In this document: positions 17,242-25,550 of the stretch, piece after piece | Position numbering within the stretch: position 1 is the stretch's first letter | How the letters are laid out: the number at the start of each line of letters is the position of its first letter | Assembly (NCBI GenBank): GCA_050299335.1 | Contig: JBNKVT010000010.1 | Span: forward strand, 62,001 to 126,000 | Reading direction: 5' to 3' | From: JBNKVT01 sp050299335 | Lineage (GTDB): Bacteria; Pseudomonadota; Alphaproteobacteria; Rhodobacterales; Rhodobacteraceae | Length of the DNA stretch: 64,000 nucleotides | Program-made: the position numbers and the translations under genes | The notes under the pieces: model-generated | Database searches by the model: none | Told to the model about the DNA's origin: nothing | What the model saw: only the letters and a program-made list of their open reading frames with translations

Positions 17242-17669
17242 GTCTGGATCCCTTCGACGGTGAAGGCGCCGGCGGCGGCGGCGACAGGCATGTCAGGGTC
17301 ATCGGTATAGGCGACGGCACGCACGAAGGCGACGGAGCGGGTGAGGCGGTAGCACTCGGCACGGGCGAAGAGCGGGCGTTCCGGGGTGGCCGGGCGCATG
17401 TAGTCGATTCTGAGATCGATGGTGGCCGTGCCCTTGGGTCCCGTCGGGTGGGCCATGACGGCGGTGCCGGCACAGGTGTCGAGAAGGGCGGTCACGACGC
17501 CGCCCGCCAGCACCCCGGTGGCCGGATCGCCAATGAAGCGGGGATTGTAGGGGATGGACATAGTTGCGGTACCGTCGCCGATTTCGACCAGTTTCATGCC
17601 GAGATCGGTGGAATGGGGGATCGCCTCGACGAACTGGCGGGCGATGCGGAGTTTTTGAGTTTCATCCAT
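17238..17669 (-). CDS. PaaI-type hotdog thioesterase
   Basis: The 143-residue product has LAGGVVTALLDTCAGTAV with the acidic catalytic position in LLD and a DLRIDYMRPA strand. The usual HGG at the active-site loop is LAGG here. I chose ATG 17669 (MDETQKLRIARQF); the longer frame from 17786 runs through the divergent operator region. It is the first gene of the coupled thioesterase pair. Confidence 0.9.
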   Translation of the reverse strand: MDETQKLRIARQFVEAIPHSTDLGMKLVEIGDGTATMSIPYNPRFIGDPATGVLAGGVVTALLDTCAGTAVMAHPTGPKGTATIDLRIDYMRPATPERPLFARAECYRLTRSVAFVRAVAYTDDPDMPVAAAAGAFTVEGIQT

Positions 17670-17755
17670 ATGCAAGGCCTTATCACTTCCGGGCGATGAG
17701 CCAAACGGTATTTCGCGCGCTTGCGAGGAGAGGTCGCGTGATTCGCCGTAACCAG

Positions 17756-17813
17756 TTGACGTTAACGTAAACTTTTTTGTTGCCAAACTTGCTTCGTTGA
17801 CGTTAAGGTCAAC
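17756..17813. promoter_or_regulatory. Two LiuR-like operator repeats upstream of the MerR gene
   Basis: Direct near-copies of a palindromic box: TTGACGTTAACGTAAAC at 17756-17772 and TTGACGTTAAGGTCAAC at 17797-17813, 41 bases apart. They lie between the divergent thioesterase operon (start 17669) and the MerR gene (17858). The shape TTGACGTnAACGTCAA-like resembles operators of LiuR-type MerR regulators of branched-chain and fatty acyl-CoA catabolism. Autoregulation by the adjacent MerR protein is the simplest reading. Confidence 0.75.
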
Positions 17814-17857
17814 TTAGTCAGGTTTGGTCAGAACGACAGCATAGAGAAGAGAGTCCC

Positions 17858-18256
17858 ATGACGGATACACTTTATACGATCGGGGAAATGTGCGAGGAAT
17901 TCTCGGTCACCCCCCGGACCCTGCGATTTTATGAGGCAAAAGAACTGCTTTTTCCCAAGCGGGAAGGCACCAGGCGCCTGTTCACCAAGAGCGACCGCGC
18001 TCGGTTGAAGCTGATCCTGCAGGGCAAGCGGTTCGGCTTTGCGCTGGAAGAAATCCGGCAATTGCTCAATCTCTACCATATAGGTGACCAGCAGGTCACC
18101 CAGATCGCCCGGACCTACGAGCTGGCCCAGGAGCGGCTCAGGGCGATGGAGGCGCAGCGCGAAGAACTGACCGGCGCCATCAACGATCTCAAGGAACAGC
18201 TGGTCTGGGCCGAGAGCGTTCTGGCCGAACGCGGTGTGGCCAAGGCGGCCGAATAG
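17858..18256 (+). CDS. MerR-family regulator (LiuR-like, acyl-CoA catabolism)
   Basis: The 132-residue product has an N-terminal MerR winged helix (YTIGEMCEEFSVTPRTLRFYE) and a C-terminal coiled coil (AQERLRAMEAQREELTGAINDL) for dimerisation, with no metal-binding Cys. This type usually senses an acyl-CoA or related metabolite. Two palindromic boxes lie just upstream. The acyl-CoA dehydrogenase gene follows 24 bases downstream and is probably in its operon. Confidence 0.92.
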   Translation: MTDTLYTIGEMCEEFSVTPRTLRFYEAKELLFPKREGTRRLFTKSDRARLKLILQGKRFGFALEEIRQLLNLYHIGDQQVTQIARTYELAQERLRAMEAQREELTGAINDLKEQLVWAESVLAERGVAKAAE

Positions 18257-18280
18257 CATTTTCTCAACTTGGGGAACGAC

Positions 18281-20059
18281 ATGCCCATCTATCATCCGAC
18301 TAGCGAAGACCTGGATTTCATCCTGCACGATGTGCTGAAGGTCTCGGAGGCCGACACGCCGGGTTATGACGAGTTGGACCGCGATTTCACCGGCGCCATT
18401 CTGGAGGAGGCCGGCAAGATCGCCCGCGATGTGCTGGCGCCGCTAAACCCGGTCGGCGATCAGGAGGGTTGCGCGCTGGAGAACGGCGTGGTGCGCACCC
18501 CGACGGGCTTCCGCGAGGCTTTCGATCTGTTGCGTGAAGGCGGCTGGACCGGGCTCGATTGTGATCCGGAATACGGCGGGCAGGGGATGCCCTACGTGCT
18601 GGCGACGGCGGTCGGCGAGATGCATGCGGCCGCCAACATGGCCTTCGGGATGTATGCCGGCCTGACCCATGGCGCCTATTCGGCGATCCATGCCCATGGG
18701 AGCGAGCAGCAGAAAGCGACCTGGCTGCCGAAGATGGTCTCGTGCGAATGGACCGGAACGATGAATCTGACCGAACCCCATTGCGGCACCGATCTGGGGC
18801 TCTTGCGGACCAAGGCGGAGCCGCAGGGCGACGGGTCCTATGCGATCTCCGGTCAGAAGATCTTCATCTCGGCCGGCGAGCATGACATGGCCGAGAACAT
18901 CGTCCATCTGGTGCTGGCGAGGATCCCCGGCGGGCCCGAGGGCGTGAAGGGGATCAGCCTGTTCATCGTGCCGAAATTCCTGGTGAACGAGGACGGATCA
19001 CTGGGCGCGCGGAACGGGGTCTCCTGCGGCAAGCTGGAAGAGAAAATGGGGATCCACGGCAACGCGACCTGCGTGATGAATTATGACGGCGCGACCGGGT
19101 ATCTGCTGGGCGAGGCGCATAAGGGTCTGCGCGCCATGTTCACCATGATGAACGAGGCGCGGATCGGCGTGGGGCTGCAGGGGCTGTCTCAGGCAGTGGC
19201 GGCCTATCAGAACGCCGTCGAATATGCCCGCGACCGGCTGCAGGGAAGGGCGGTGACCGGGGTTAAGTACCCCGACGGACCGGCGGACCCGCTGATCGTG
19301 CATCCCGATGTGCGGCGGATGCTGATGGATCAGAAAAGCTTCATCGAGGGGGGCCGCGCTTTCCTTCTGTGGGGCGCGCGCATGATCGATGCATCGCACC
19401 GGGCGGGCGATACCGAGACGGAGGCTTTAGTTTCGCTGCTGACGCCGGTGGTCAAGGGTTTCCTGACCGACAAGGGTTTCGACTGCGCGGTGCTGGCGCA
19501 GCAGGTCTATGGCGGGCATGGCTATATCGAGGAATGGGGGATGTCGCAGTTCGCCCGCGACGCGCGGATCACCATGATCTATGAGGGTGCGAACGGGGTG
19601 CAGGCGCTGGATCTTGTGGGCCGAAAGCTGGGCTCGGGCGGAGGCAAGCCGGTGATGGCGTTCTTCGAGCTGGTCAAGGGCTTCATCAAGGAGAACGAGG
19701 GGAACGAGGCGCTGAAATCAGGGTTCCTCGATCCGCTGAAGCAGGCTTCGAAGGACCTGCAGGCGGCAGCGATGTTCTTCATGGCCGAGGGGATGAAGAA
19801 CCCGAATGCGGCGCTGGCGGGATCGACGGACTTCCTGCATCTGTTCGGGCATACCTGCCTCGGCCTGATGTGGGCGCGGATGGCGAAAGCCTCGATGGAG
19901 GCGCTGGAGGCTGGGGCTCCGAACCGGGATTTCCACGAGGCGAAACTGGCTACCGGGCGCTATTACATGGCCCGGGCGTTGCCGGCGACGGGATTGCATC
20001 TGGCGCGAATCCAGACCGGGGCCGCGCCGGTGATGGCGCTGGAGGCGGCGGCGTTCTGA
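18281..20059 (+). CDS. Acyl-CoA dehydrogenase (DmdC/FadE-like long form)
   Basis: The 592-residue flavoprotein belongs to the long acyl-CoA dehydrogenases. It has an N-terminal extension (YHPTSEDLDFIL), the FAD motif MNLTEPHCGTDLG, FISAGEHDM, the C-terminal signature GGHGYIEEWGMSQFARDARI (with the catalytic-base region TMIYEGANGVQALDLVGRKL) and an extra C-terminal helical domain. The closest named members act on 3-methylmercaptopropionyl-CoA (DmdC), but many paralogues act on other acyl-CoAs, so the substrate is open. ATG 18281 was chosen because GGGGAA lies just upstream; TTG 18269 is in frame but lies before it. Confidence 0.9.
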   Translation: MPIYHPTSEDLDFILHDVLKVSEADTPGYDELDRDFTGAILEEAGKIARDVLAPLNPVGDQEGCALENGVVRTPTGFREAFDLLREGGWTGLDCDPEYGGQGMPYVLATAVGEMHAAANMAFGMYAGLTHGAYSAIHAHGSEQQKATWLPKMVSCEWTGTMNLTEPHCGTDLGLLRTKAEPQGDGSYAISGQKIFISAGEHDMAENIVHLVLARIPGGPEGVKGISLFIVPKFLVNEDGSLGARNGVSCGKLEEKMGIHGNATCVMNYDGATGYLLGEAHKGLRAMFTMMNEARIGVGLQGLSQAVAAYQNAVEYARDRLQGRAVTGVKYPDGPADPLIVHPDVRRMLMDQKSFIEGGRAFLLWGARMIDASHRAGDTETEALVSLLTPVVKGFLTDKGFDCAVLAQQVYGGHGYIEEWGMSQFARDARITMIYEGANGVQALDLVGRKLGSGGGKPVMAFFELVKGFIKENEGNEALKSGFLDPLKQASKDLQAAAMFFMAEGMKNPNAALAGSTDFLHLFGHTCLGLMWARMAKASMEALEAGAPNRDFHEAKLATGRYYMARALPATGLHLARIQTGAAPVMALEAAAF

Positions 20060-20378
20060 GGCGGGCAGGTCAGGGCTCGCCCCTCCATGGACATCGCAGA
20101 GGTCCTTGGGGGCGGGTTGGCGATCGCGACACCCCCCGACACAGATCCTGTGGCTGACCGAAAGCAGACCCCCGGCCACCGTCACTGAAAAAGATCACTC
20201 GAATGGTCGAGATCGGCGCCAAACTTCAAGTAGGTAACCGAAATCTTTCAAAGATTTCGGCCGCCTTCTTCGAAAGAAGGCGGGTCGCCATCGGGACAGG
20301 AACGGGAAAATTCGCACCCTGCGTGCCAGATCACAACGCGGGTGTGCCAAGCAAGCTCCTTCCTCTCCGTCGCAGCGG
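20060..20378. other. Convergent intergenic region with tandem hairpin terminators
   Basis: About 320 bases between two convergent genes. The first 170 bases show nothing specific. At 20239-20259 lies a 10-bp palindrome (CGAAATCTTTCAAAGATTTCG), and at 20261-20283 a 10-bp stem with a CGA loop (CCGCCTTCTT / AAGAAGGCGG). Both lack a strong T-tract but are well placed to end transcription from either side. Confidence 0.6.
20239..20283. terminator. Tandem bidirectional hairpins between acyl-CoA dehydrogenase and hydrolase genes
   Basis: Two adjacent perfect inverted repeats: 20239-20259 (AT-rich, 10-bp arms) and 20261-20283 (CCGCCTTCTT with AAGAAGGCGG, loop CGA). They lie in the spacer between convergent genes. 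In either direction the stem ends in AAG/CTT runs rather than a long T-tract. Confidence 0.65.
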
Positions 20379-21095
20379 TCAGCCGAAGACCTCGGCCAGA
20401 AATCCTTCCAGAGCCTTCCACGCCCTGTCCGAGCTCCGCTTGTGAAACTGCAGACCGTTTTCGGGCATCTGCGCGTCCGGGTTGGTGAAGGCGTGGCTCG
20501 TATGGCCGAAGGCCAGTATCTGCCAATCCGCCTGCCGCTCGGTCAGTTCCTGCGCCAATCCCACCGTCGCCTCTGGCGGTGCCAGAGGGTCGTCCCAACC
20601 ATGCAGGACCAGCACCTTCGCCGTGATCGGCCCCGAGACCGGCAGGCCCGGCGGATCGTAGACGCCGTGGAAACTCGCCACGCCGCCGATCTCCGCCCCC
20701 GACCGCGCCAGGTCGAGCACGCATTTTCCGCCCATGCAGAACCCGATCGCCGCTGTCCGCGCCGCTTCGACGCGGGCTTGCGCCTTCAACTCCGCCCAGG
20801 CGGCCTGCATCCGGGCCAGCACCACCGAGCGGTCAGCCATCAGCGCGCCCATCAGCGCCGCGTTCTCCTCCATGCTGCCGCCGCGCTTGCCTTGCCCGTA
20901 GACATCAATGGCAAAGCCGACATAGCCGAGCGCCGCCAGCGCCTCGGCTTTTCCGGTCTCGAACCCCGACTGCCCGCCCCAGGCATGGGTGACCAGCACG
21001 CCGGGACGCGGCCCTTCGACCGTATCGTCCCAGCTGATCGTCCCTTCGAACGGTCCGCCGGGCCCGTCATAGACGTGTTTTTCCGTGACAATCAT
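20379..21095 (-). CDS. Dienelactone hydrolase family alpha/beta-hydrolase
   Basis: The 238-residue product has the dienelactone hydrolase layout: nucleophile Cys in IGFCMGGKC, Asp in GWDDPLAPPE, and His in FGHTSHAFTNP. The physiological substrate is unknown; members open lactones or hydrolyse esters. ATG 21095 follows the cysteine-synthase stop by five bases with GAGCGAG just before it, so it is coexpressed with cysK. The 319-codon frame from 21338 is an out-of-frame read through cysK. Confidence 0.9.
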   Translation of the reverse strand: MIVTEKHVYDGPGGPFEGTISWDDTVEGPRPGVLVTHAWGGQSGFETGKAEALAALGYVGFAIDVYGQGKRGGSMEENAALMGALMADRSVVLARMQAAWAELKAQARVEAARTAAIGFCMGGKCVLDLARSGAEIGGVASFHGVYDPPGLPVSGPITAKVLVLHGWDDPLAPPEATVGLAQELTERQADWQILAFGHTSHAFTNPDAQMPENGLQFHKRSSDRAWKALEGFLAEVFG

Positions 21096-21100
21096 CTCGC

Positions 21101-22174
21101 TCACCCCAACCGGTAGCTCGGGGTCGAGGCCGAGATTGCCGCCTCTTCGTCGCTCATGTCCTCGCCGATGCCCTCGAATAGCGGCGTCGAGAGATAGCGC
21201 TCGCCGGTATCGGGCAGCATGGCGAGGATCGTCGTGCCGGGAGCGGCCTTTTCGGCAATCCCCATCGCCACCCCGAAGGTCGACCCGGCGGAGATGCCGA
21301 CGAAGATGCCTTCCTTCTGCGCCAGTTCCTTCGACCATTTGATGCCCTCGGCCCCCGGGATCGGGATCAGCTCGTCATAGAATTTCTTGTCGATGGCCTC
21401 CTGCAGCACGTAAGGGATGAAATCCGGCGTCCAGCCCTGGATCGGATGCGCCTCGAAGGCCGGATGCGAATGCGATGGCCCGTGATACTCATCCCGCCCC
21501 TGCGGCGTGCCCGAGCCGACAAGCTGTGCATTCGCCGGTTCTGACAGGATGATCTTCGTGTCGGGGCTTTCCGCTCTCAGGACCCGCCCCACACCCGCCA
21601 CCGTGCCGCCGGTGCCGTAGCCGGTGACATAGTAATCCAGCTTCTGTCCCTTGAAATCATTCATGATTTCGCGGGCCGTCGTCATTTCGTGGATATCGGC
21701 ATTGGCCTCGGTCTCGAACTGACGGGCATAGAACCAGCCGTTCGCTTCGGCCAGTTCCTCGGCCTTCTTGTACATGCCGAAGGCCTTGTCGGCGCGCGGC
21801 GTCAGGATCACCTTGGCCCCGAAGAACCGCATCAGACGGCGGCGCTCGATCGAGAACGCCTCCGACATCGTCACCACGAACGGATAGCCCTTCGCCGCAC
21901 AGACCATGGCGAGGCCAATCCCGGTATTCCCCGAGGTCGCCTCGACCACCGTTTGCCCGGGCTTCAGCGCCCCCGACCGTTCCGCCGCCTCGATGATGTT
22001 CATCGCCAGCCGGTCCTTGACCGAGGCCGCCGGATTGAAAGCCTCAACCTTGACGTAAAGATTGACCCCTTCGGGGGCCAGCCTGTTAATCCGGATGCAA
22101 GGAGTATCGCCCACCGTATCCAGTACCGAATCAAACAGCCGCCCGCGCCCCTGCGTCGTTCTGATGCCACCCAT
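21101..22174 (-). CDS. cysK: Cysteine synthase A (O-acetylserine sulfhydrylase)
   Basis: A 357-residue PLP enzyme making cysteine from O-acetylserine and sulfide. It has the PLP-lysine motif NPAASVKDR, the substrate loop TSGNTGIGL, the phosphate-binding loop GYGTGGTVAGVGR, and ISAGSTFGVAMGIA near the end. It is slightly longer than typical CysK at the C-terminus (EGIGEDMSDEEAAISAS). GGGGGAA precedes ATG 22174; the frame extends beyond but without coding support. It leads a two-gene operon with the hydrolase. Confidence 0.92.
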   Translation of the reverse strand: MGGIRTTQGRGRLFDSVLDTVGDTPCIRINRLAPEGVNLYVKVEAFNPAASVKDRLAMNIIEAAERSGALKPGQTVVEATSGNTGIGLAMVCAAKGYPFVVTMSEAFSIERRRLMRFFGAKVILTPRADKAFGMYKKAEELAEANGWFYARQFETEANADIHEMTTAREIMNDFKGQKLDYYVTGYGTGGTVAGVGRVLRAESPDTKIILSEPANAQLVGSGTPQGRDEYHGPSHSHPAFEAHPIQGWTPDFIPYVLQEAIDKKFYDELIPIPGAEGIKWSKELAQKEGIFVGISAGSTFGVAMGIAEKAAPGTTILAMLPDTGERYLSTPLFEGIGEDMSDEEAAISASTPSYRLG

Positions 22175-22252
22175 GGTATTCCCCCTTTTCGTCGTCTGGT
22201 TTTGCGGTAGCATAGAGCACCGAACCGCAACCCATCGCAAGGGAACACTGAG

Positions 22253-22753
22253 GTGACGGATCAGAAACGAATTACCGTTGGCCGACCCGACAAGGTCGAG
22301 GATTTCTCCGAGACCCTGTTCCTGCTGCGCCGCGCCTTCGCCTATATGGACGACCGCATCGACCCGCCCTCGTCGCTGCATTCGATGGATGTCGCCGATC
22401 TGGCCGCCAAGGGCGAGGACGAGCATGTCATCTGGGCGGTCGAAACCGGACGTGGCCTTGTGGGTTGCATGTTCGCGCTGGACCTCGGCGATGTGCTGTA
22501 CCTGTCGAAGATCGCCGTCGATCCCGATTATCAGGGCCAGGGCATCTGCCGCCGGATGATGAATTGCGCCGAGGATATCGCCCGCCGCCGGAACATCCCC
22601 GCCCTTGGCCTGCAGACACGGGTCGAGTTGGTCGAGAACCACGCCGCCTTTGCCCGTATGGGCTTCGTCGAGGTCGGCGAAACCGCCCATCCCGGCTTTA
22701 CCCAGCCGACCAGCCTGACCATGCGCAAACCGCTCGGAAAGGCCACAAGATAG
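22253..22753 (+). CDS. GNAT-family N-acetyltransferase
   Basis: The 166-residue product has the acetyl-CoA-binding motif VDPDYQGQGICRRMM preceded by a strand DVLYLSKIA, and a C-terminal NHAAFARMGFVEVGE, the standard GNAT layout. The acceptor is unknown. It starts at GTG 22253, and its stop (TAG at 22751-22753) overlaps the probable alr start as ATAG, suggesting translational coupling to alanine racemase. Confidence 0.9.
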   Translation: MTDQKRITVGRPDKVEDFSETLFLLRRAFAYMDDRIDPPSSLHSMDVADLAAKGEDEHVIWAVETGRGLVGCMFALDLGDVLYLSKIAVDPDYQGQGICRRMMNCAEDIARRRNIPALGLQTRVELVENHAAFARMGFVEVGETAHPGFTQPTSLTMRKPLGKATR

Positions 22754-23805
22754 CCCGCGCGACCCTCAGCATCGACCTTGACGCCATCGCCGCCAACTGG
22801 CGCGCTCTTGATGCGATGTCCGGCCCGTCCGTCCGTACCGGCGCTGTCCTCAAGGCCGACGCTTACGGGCTGGGGGCGGCCCGCGTTGCCCCTGTGCTCG
22901 CCGCTGCCGGAGCCAGCGAATTTTTCGTGGCGCTGGCCGAGGAAGGCGCGGAATTGCGGGAAATCCTCGGGCCGGAGCCGTCGATCTACGTCTTCTCCGG
23001 CCTCATGGAGGGCGACGAACCGCTGGTCGAAAGCCGCTTCCTGATCCCGCTCCTGAACTCCCCCGAGCAGATCACCCGCATGACCAAGACCCTCCCCGGC
23101 CACCCAAGCGGGCTGCAATTCGACACCGGCATGAACCGGCTCGGGCTGGAAGCCGCCGATATCCCGGCCATCGCGCCGAAGCTGGCGTCGCTCAACCTGC
23201 AGCTTTCCATCAGCCACCTCGCCTGCGCCGACAACCCGCTGCACCCGCTCAACACACTGCAACTCGGCACCTTCCAGACCCTCACCGCTGCCCTGTCGAT
23301 GCTCCCCCGGTCGCTGGCAGCCACCGGCGGCACGCTTTTAGGCCCTCTCTACCATTTCAACCTCACCCGCCCCGGCATCGGCCTCTTCGGCGGGCTCCCG
23401 TTCCGCGACGCCACCCCGGTCGTCGCCCTCGACCTGCCAATCATCCAGACCCGCGACATCCTGCCGGGCGAGATCGTCGGCTACGGTGCCGCTTTCCAGG
23501 CCCCCGCCCCAACCCGCGTCGCCACCCTGGCGGCGGGCTATGCTGACGGTCTGATCCGCGCCATGGGCAACAATGCAAAGGTCTTCGCAAACGGTCAGCC
23601 TTGCCCGGTCATCGGCCGCGTCTCCATGGACCTCATCACCATCGACGTCACCGCCCTCGACCACGTGCCCGAAACCATGGAAATCCTCGGCCCTCATCAG
23701 GGTATCGACGATCTGGCCGAAGCTGCCGGAACCATCGGCTACGAGATCCTTACAAGCCTTGGCCCCCGCTACGAACGCCGCTACAAGGGCGGGAACGGGA
23801 TCTGA
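22750..23805 (+). CDS. alr: Alanine racemase
   Basis: Converts L-alanine to D-alanine for peptidoglycan. The 351-residue product has the PLP-lysine motif GAVLKADAYGLGA near residue 37, GLQFDTGMNRLG, and the C-terminal domain with IGRVSMDLITIDVT and GYEI. No ATG, GTG or TTG precedes the conserved ARATLSIDLDAIAANW in this frame for many codons. The codon in the usual Met position is ATA at 22750, with GGAAAGG seven bases before it and overlap with the GNAT stop as ATAG. The first in-frame ATG (at residue 27) would remove the first conserved strand. Start is therefore unusual; function is secure. Confidence 0.88.
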   Translation: MARATLSIDLDAIAANWRALDAMSGPSVRTGAVLKADAYGLGAARVAPVLAAAGASEFFVALAEEGAELREILGPEPSIYVFSGLMEGDEPLVESRFLIPLLNSPEQITRMTKTLPGHPSGLQFDTGMNRLGLEAADIPAIAPKLASLNLQLSISHLACADNPLHPLNTLQLGTFQTLTAALSMLPRSLAATGGTLLGPLYHFNLTRPGIGLFGGLPFRDATPVVALDLPIIQTRDILPGEIVGYGAAFQAPAPTRVATLAAGYADGLIRAMGNNAKVFANGQPCPVIGRVSMDLITIDVTALDHVPETMEILGPHQGIDDLAEAAGTIGYEILTSLGPRYERRYKGGNGI

Positions 23806-23812
23806 GGGCGGA

Positions 23813-24607
23813 ATGAGCGCATTGAACCTCGTACAGGGCTTTCTCGCTTCCATAGGTGCTGCGATCCTGCATCTGTGCAACAGCACCGGGCGGATCGTGC
23901 TGTTCATCGGCGAGACCCTGTCGCATCTGATCCGCCCACCCTTCTACCCGGTCGAGTTCCTCGCCCAGATGCTGAGGATCGGCTATTTCTCGCTGCCCGT
24001 CGTCGGCCTCACCACCCTTTTCACCGGCGGCGCGCTGGCGCTCCAGATCTACGCCGGTTCCGCCCGTTTCAACGCCGAGGCCGTGGTCCCGCAGATCGTC
24101 GCCATCGGCATCGTCCGCGAGCTTGGCCCGGTTCTGGCCGGCCTCATGGTCGCCGGCCGCGTTGCCGCGTCCATAGCGGCCGAGCTTGGCACGATGAAGG
24201 TCACCGAACAGATCGACGCGCTGACCACGCTGTCCACCAACCCGATCAAATACCTCGTCGTCCCCCGCGTCCTCGCGGCCACCCTGTCGCTGCCGCTGCT
24301 GGTCGCCGTCGGCAACATCATCGGCATCATGGGCGGCTACCTTGTCGGCACCACGCGGCTGGGGATCAACGAGGCGAATTACATCAACAATACCATCGAT
24401 TTCCTTCAGGCCGGCGACATCGCCTCCAGCCTCACCAAGGCCGCCGTCTTCGGCTTCATCGTCGCCATCATGGGCTGCTTTCACGGCACCAATTCGGGCC
24501 GCGGTGCGCAAGGGGTCGGCCAGGCCACGACCCACGCAGTCGTCTCGGCCTCGATCCTGATTCTCGCCTCCAACTACGTCCTGACCGAGCTGTTCTTCTC
24601 CGCATGA
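23813..24607 (+). CDS. MlaE-family ABC transporter permease
   Basis: A 264-residue membrane protein with the MlaE/YrbE signature (LTTLFTGGALALQIY, VRELGPVLAGLMVAGRVAASIAAELGTMKVTEQIDAL, FLLNTIDF-like NNTIDFLQAGDI) and five to six membrane segments. MlaE is the permease of a transporter that moves phospholipids between the membranes. GGGCGG precedes ATG 23813, seven bases after the alr stop. The ATPase gene overlaps its stop by four bases. No MlaD-type (MCE) gene is adjacent. Confidence 0.92.
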   Translation: MSALNLVQGFLASIGAAILHLCNSTGRIVLFIGETLSHLIRPPFYPVEFLAQMLRIGYFSLPVVGLTTLFTGGALALQIYAGSARFNAEAVVPQIVAIGIVRELGPVLAGLMVAGRVAASIAAELGTMKVTEQIDALTTLSTNPIKYLVVPRVLAATLSLPLLVAVGNIIGIMGGYLVGTTRLGINEANYINNTIDFLQAGDIASSLTKAAVFGFIVAIMGCFHGTNSGRGAQGVGQATTHAVVSASILILASNYVLTELFFSA

Positions 24608-25356
24608 CCCCCAAGATCGCCCTCAAAGACGTCGCCAAGTCCTTCGGCCCCAAACACGTGCTGCGCGGCATCAATCTGGAGGTCGCCAAGGGCGAGAGCA
24701 TGGTCATCATCGGCGGCTCGGGCACCGGCAAGTCGGTACTGCTGAAATGCATCCTCGGCATCGTCCAGCCCGACAGCGGCGAGATCCTCGTCGACGGCAA
24801 ACCGGCCGGCAAGGACCGCGACGCCTTCCTCGCCCAATTCGGCATGCTCTTTCAGGGCGGGGCGCTGTTCGATTCCATGCCAGTCTGGCAAAACGTCGCC
24901 TTCCGCCTCATGCGCGGCCCCGGCAAACGCCCCCGGGCCGAGGCCCGCGAGATCGCCATCGAGAAACTCCGCCGCGTCGGCCTCACCCCCGAGGTCGCCG
25001 ACCTTTTCCCGGCCGAACTCTCGGGCGGCATGCAGAAACGCGTCGGCCTCGCCCGCGCCATCGCCGCCGAGCCCGAGATCATCTTCTTCGACGAACCCAC
25101 AACCGGCCTCGACCCGATCATGGCCGGCGTCATCAACGACCTCATCCGCGAGATCGTCGTCGAGATGGGAGCCACGGCCATGACCATCACTCACGACATG
25201 TCCTCGGTCCGCGCCATCGCCGACAAGATCACCATGCTCCACGACGGCAAACTCCGCTGGACCGGCCCCGTCGCCGAGATGGACACTTCCGGCGACCCCT
25301 ACCTCACCCAATTCATTACAGGCAGCGCCGAAGGCCCCATCGAAGCGGTGAGGTAG
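24604..25356 (+). CDS. ABC transporter ATPase, MlaF-type
   Basis: The 250-residue ATP-binding subunit has Walker A GGSGTGKS, the signature ELSGGMQKRVGLARAI, Walker B IIFFDEPTTGLDPIM, and switch ITHDMSS. These match the MlaF/YrbF branch that works with MlaE. The ATG lies within the MlaE stop (ATGA). A dispersed repeat and an 11-bp hairpin terminator follow the gene. Confidence 0.93.
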   Translation: MTPKIALKDVAKSFGPKHVLRGINLEVAKGESMVIIGGSGTGKSVLLKCILGIVQPDSGEILVDGKPAGKDRDAFLAQFGMLFQGGALFDSMPVWQNVAFRLMRGPGKRPRAEAREIAIEKLRRVGLTPEVADLFPAELSGGMQKRVGLARAIAAEPEIIFFDEPTTGLDPIMAGVINDLIREIVVEMGATAMTITHDMSSVRAIADKITMLHDGKLRWTGPVAEMDTSGDPYLTQFITGSAEGPIEAVR

Positions 25357-25410
25357 CCTGCCAATGCGTCCAATTTCCTTCGCCACCCCCTATTTAGCAA
25401 CCTTGCCCCC

Positions 25411-25440
25411 CTTCTCCTTCTTACAAATACTCCGGGGGGT
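25411..25440. repeat. Dispersed 30-bp repeat (ACTCCGGGGGG type), copy 2
   Basis: The plus-strand 30-mer ending AAATACTCCGGGGGGT matches the reverse strand of 16695-16724 in 29 of 30 positions. Its first half (CTCCTTCTTACAAATAC) is repeated at 29766-29782 beside the odhB terminal hairpin. Confidence 0.75.
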
Positions 25441-25458
25441 GCGGGGGGCGTTCGTCGG

Positions 25459-25483
25459 GAAAACGCTCCCCCGGAGCGTTTTC
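25459..25483 (+). terminator. 11-bp hairpin terminator after the MlaF-type gene
   Basis: A perfect stem GAAAACGCTCC/GGAGCGTTTTC with loop CCC, followed by TTGTCC. The same AAACGCTCC/GGAGCGTTT core recurs as an insertion at 42454-42476, so it may be a mobile hairpin as well as a terminator. Confidence 0.7.
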
Positions 25484-25550
25484 TTGTCCTCCTCACCCCC
25501 CGCGAGTCGTCCCGCGTCAGCGGGGCGAAACCCCCGGCCACAAAGCCCCA

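Larger units (their letters stand above)
25357..25550. other. Intergenic region with dispersed repeat and terminator
   Basis: Between the ABC ATPase gene and a run of small membrane genes. It holds the 30-bp dispersed repeat (25411-25440), a hairpin terminator (25459-25483), and GC-rich, pyrimidine-rich filler. No promoter was identified for the downstream genes. Confidence 0.6.
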
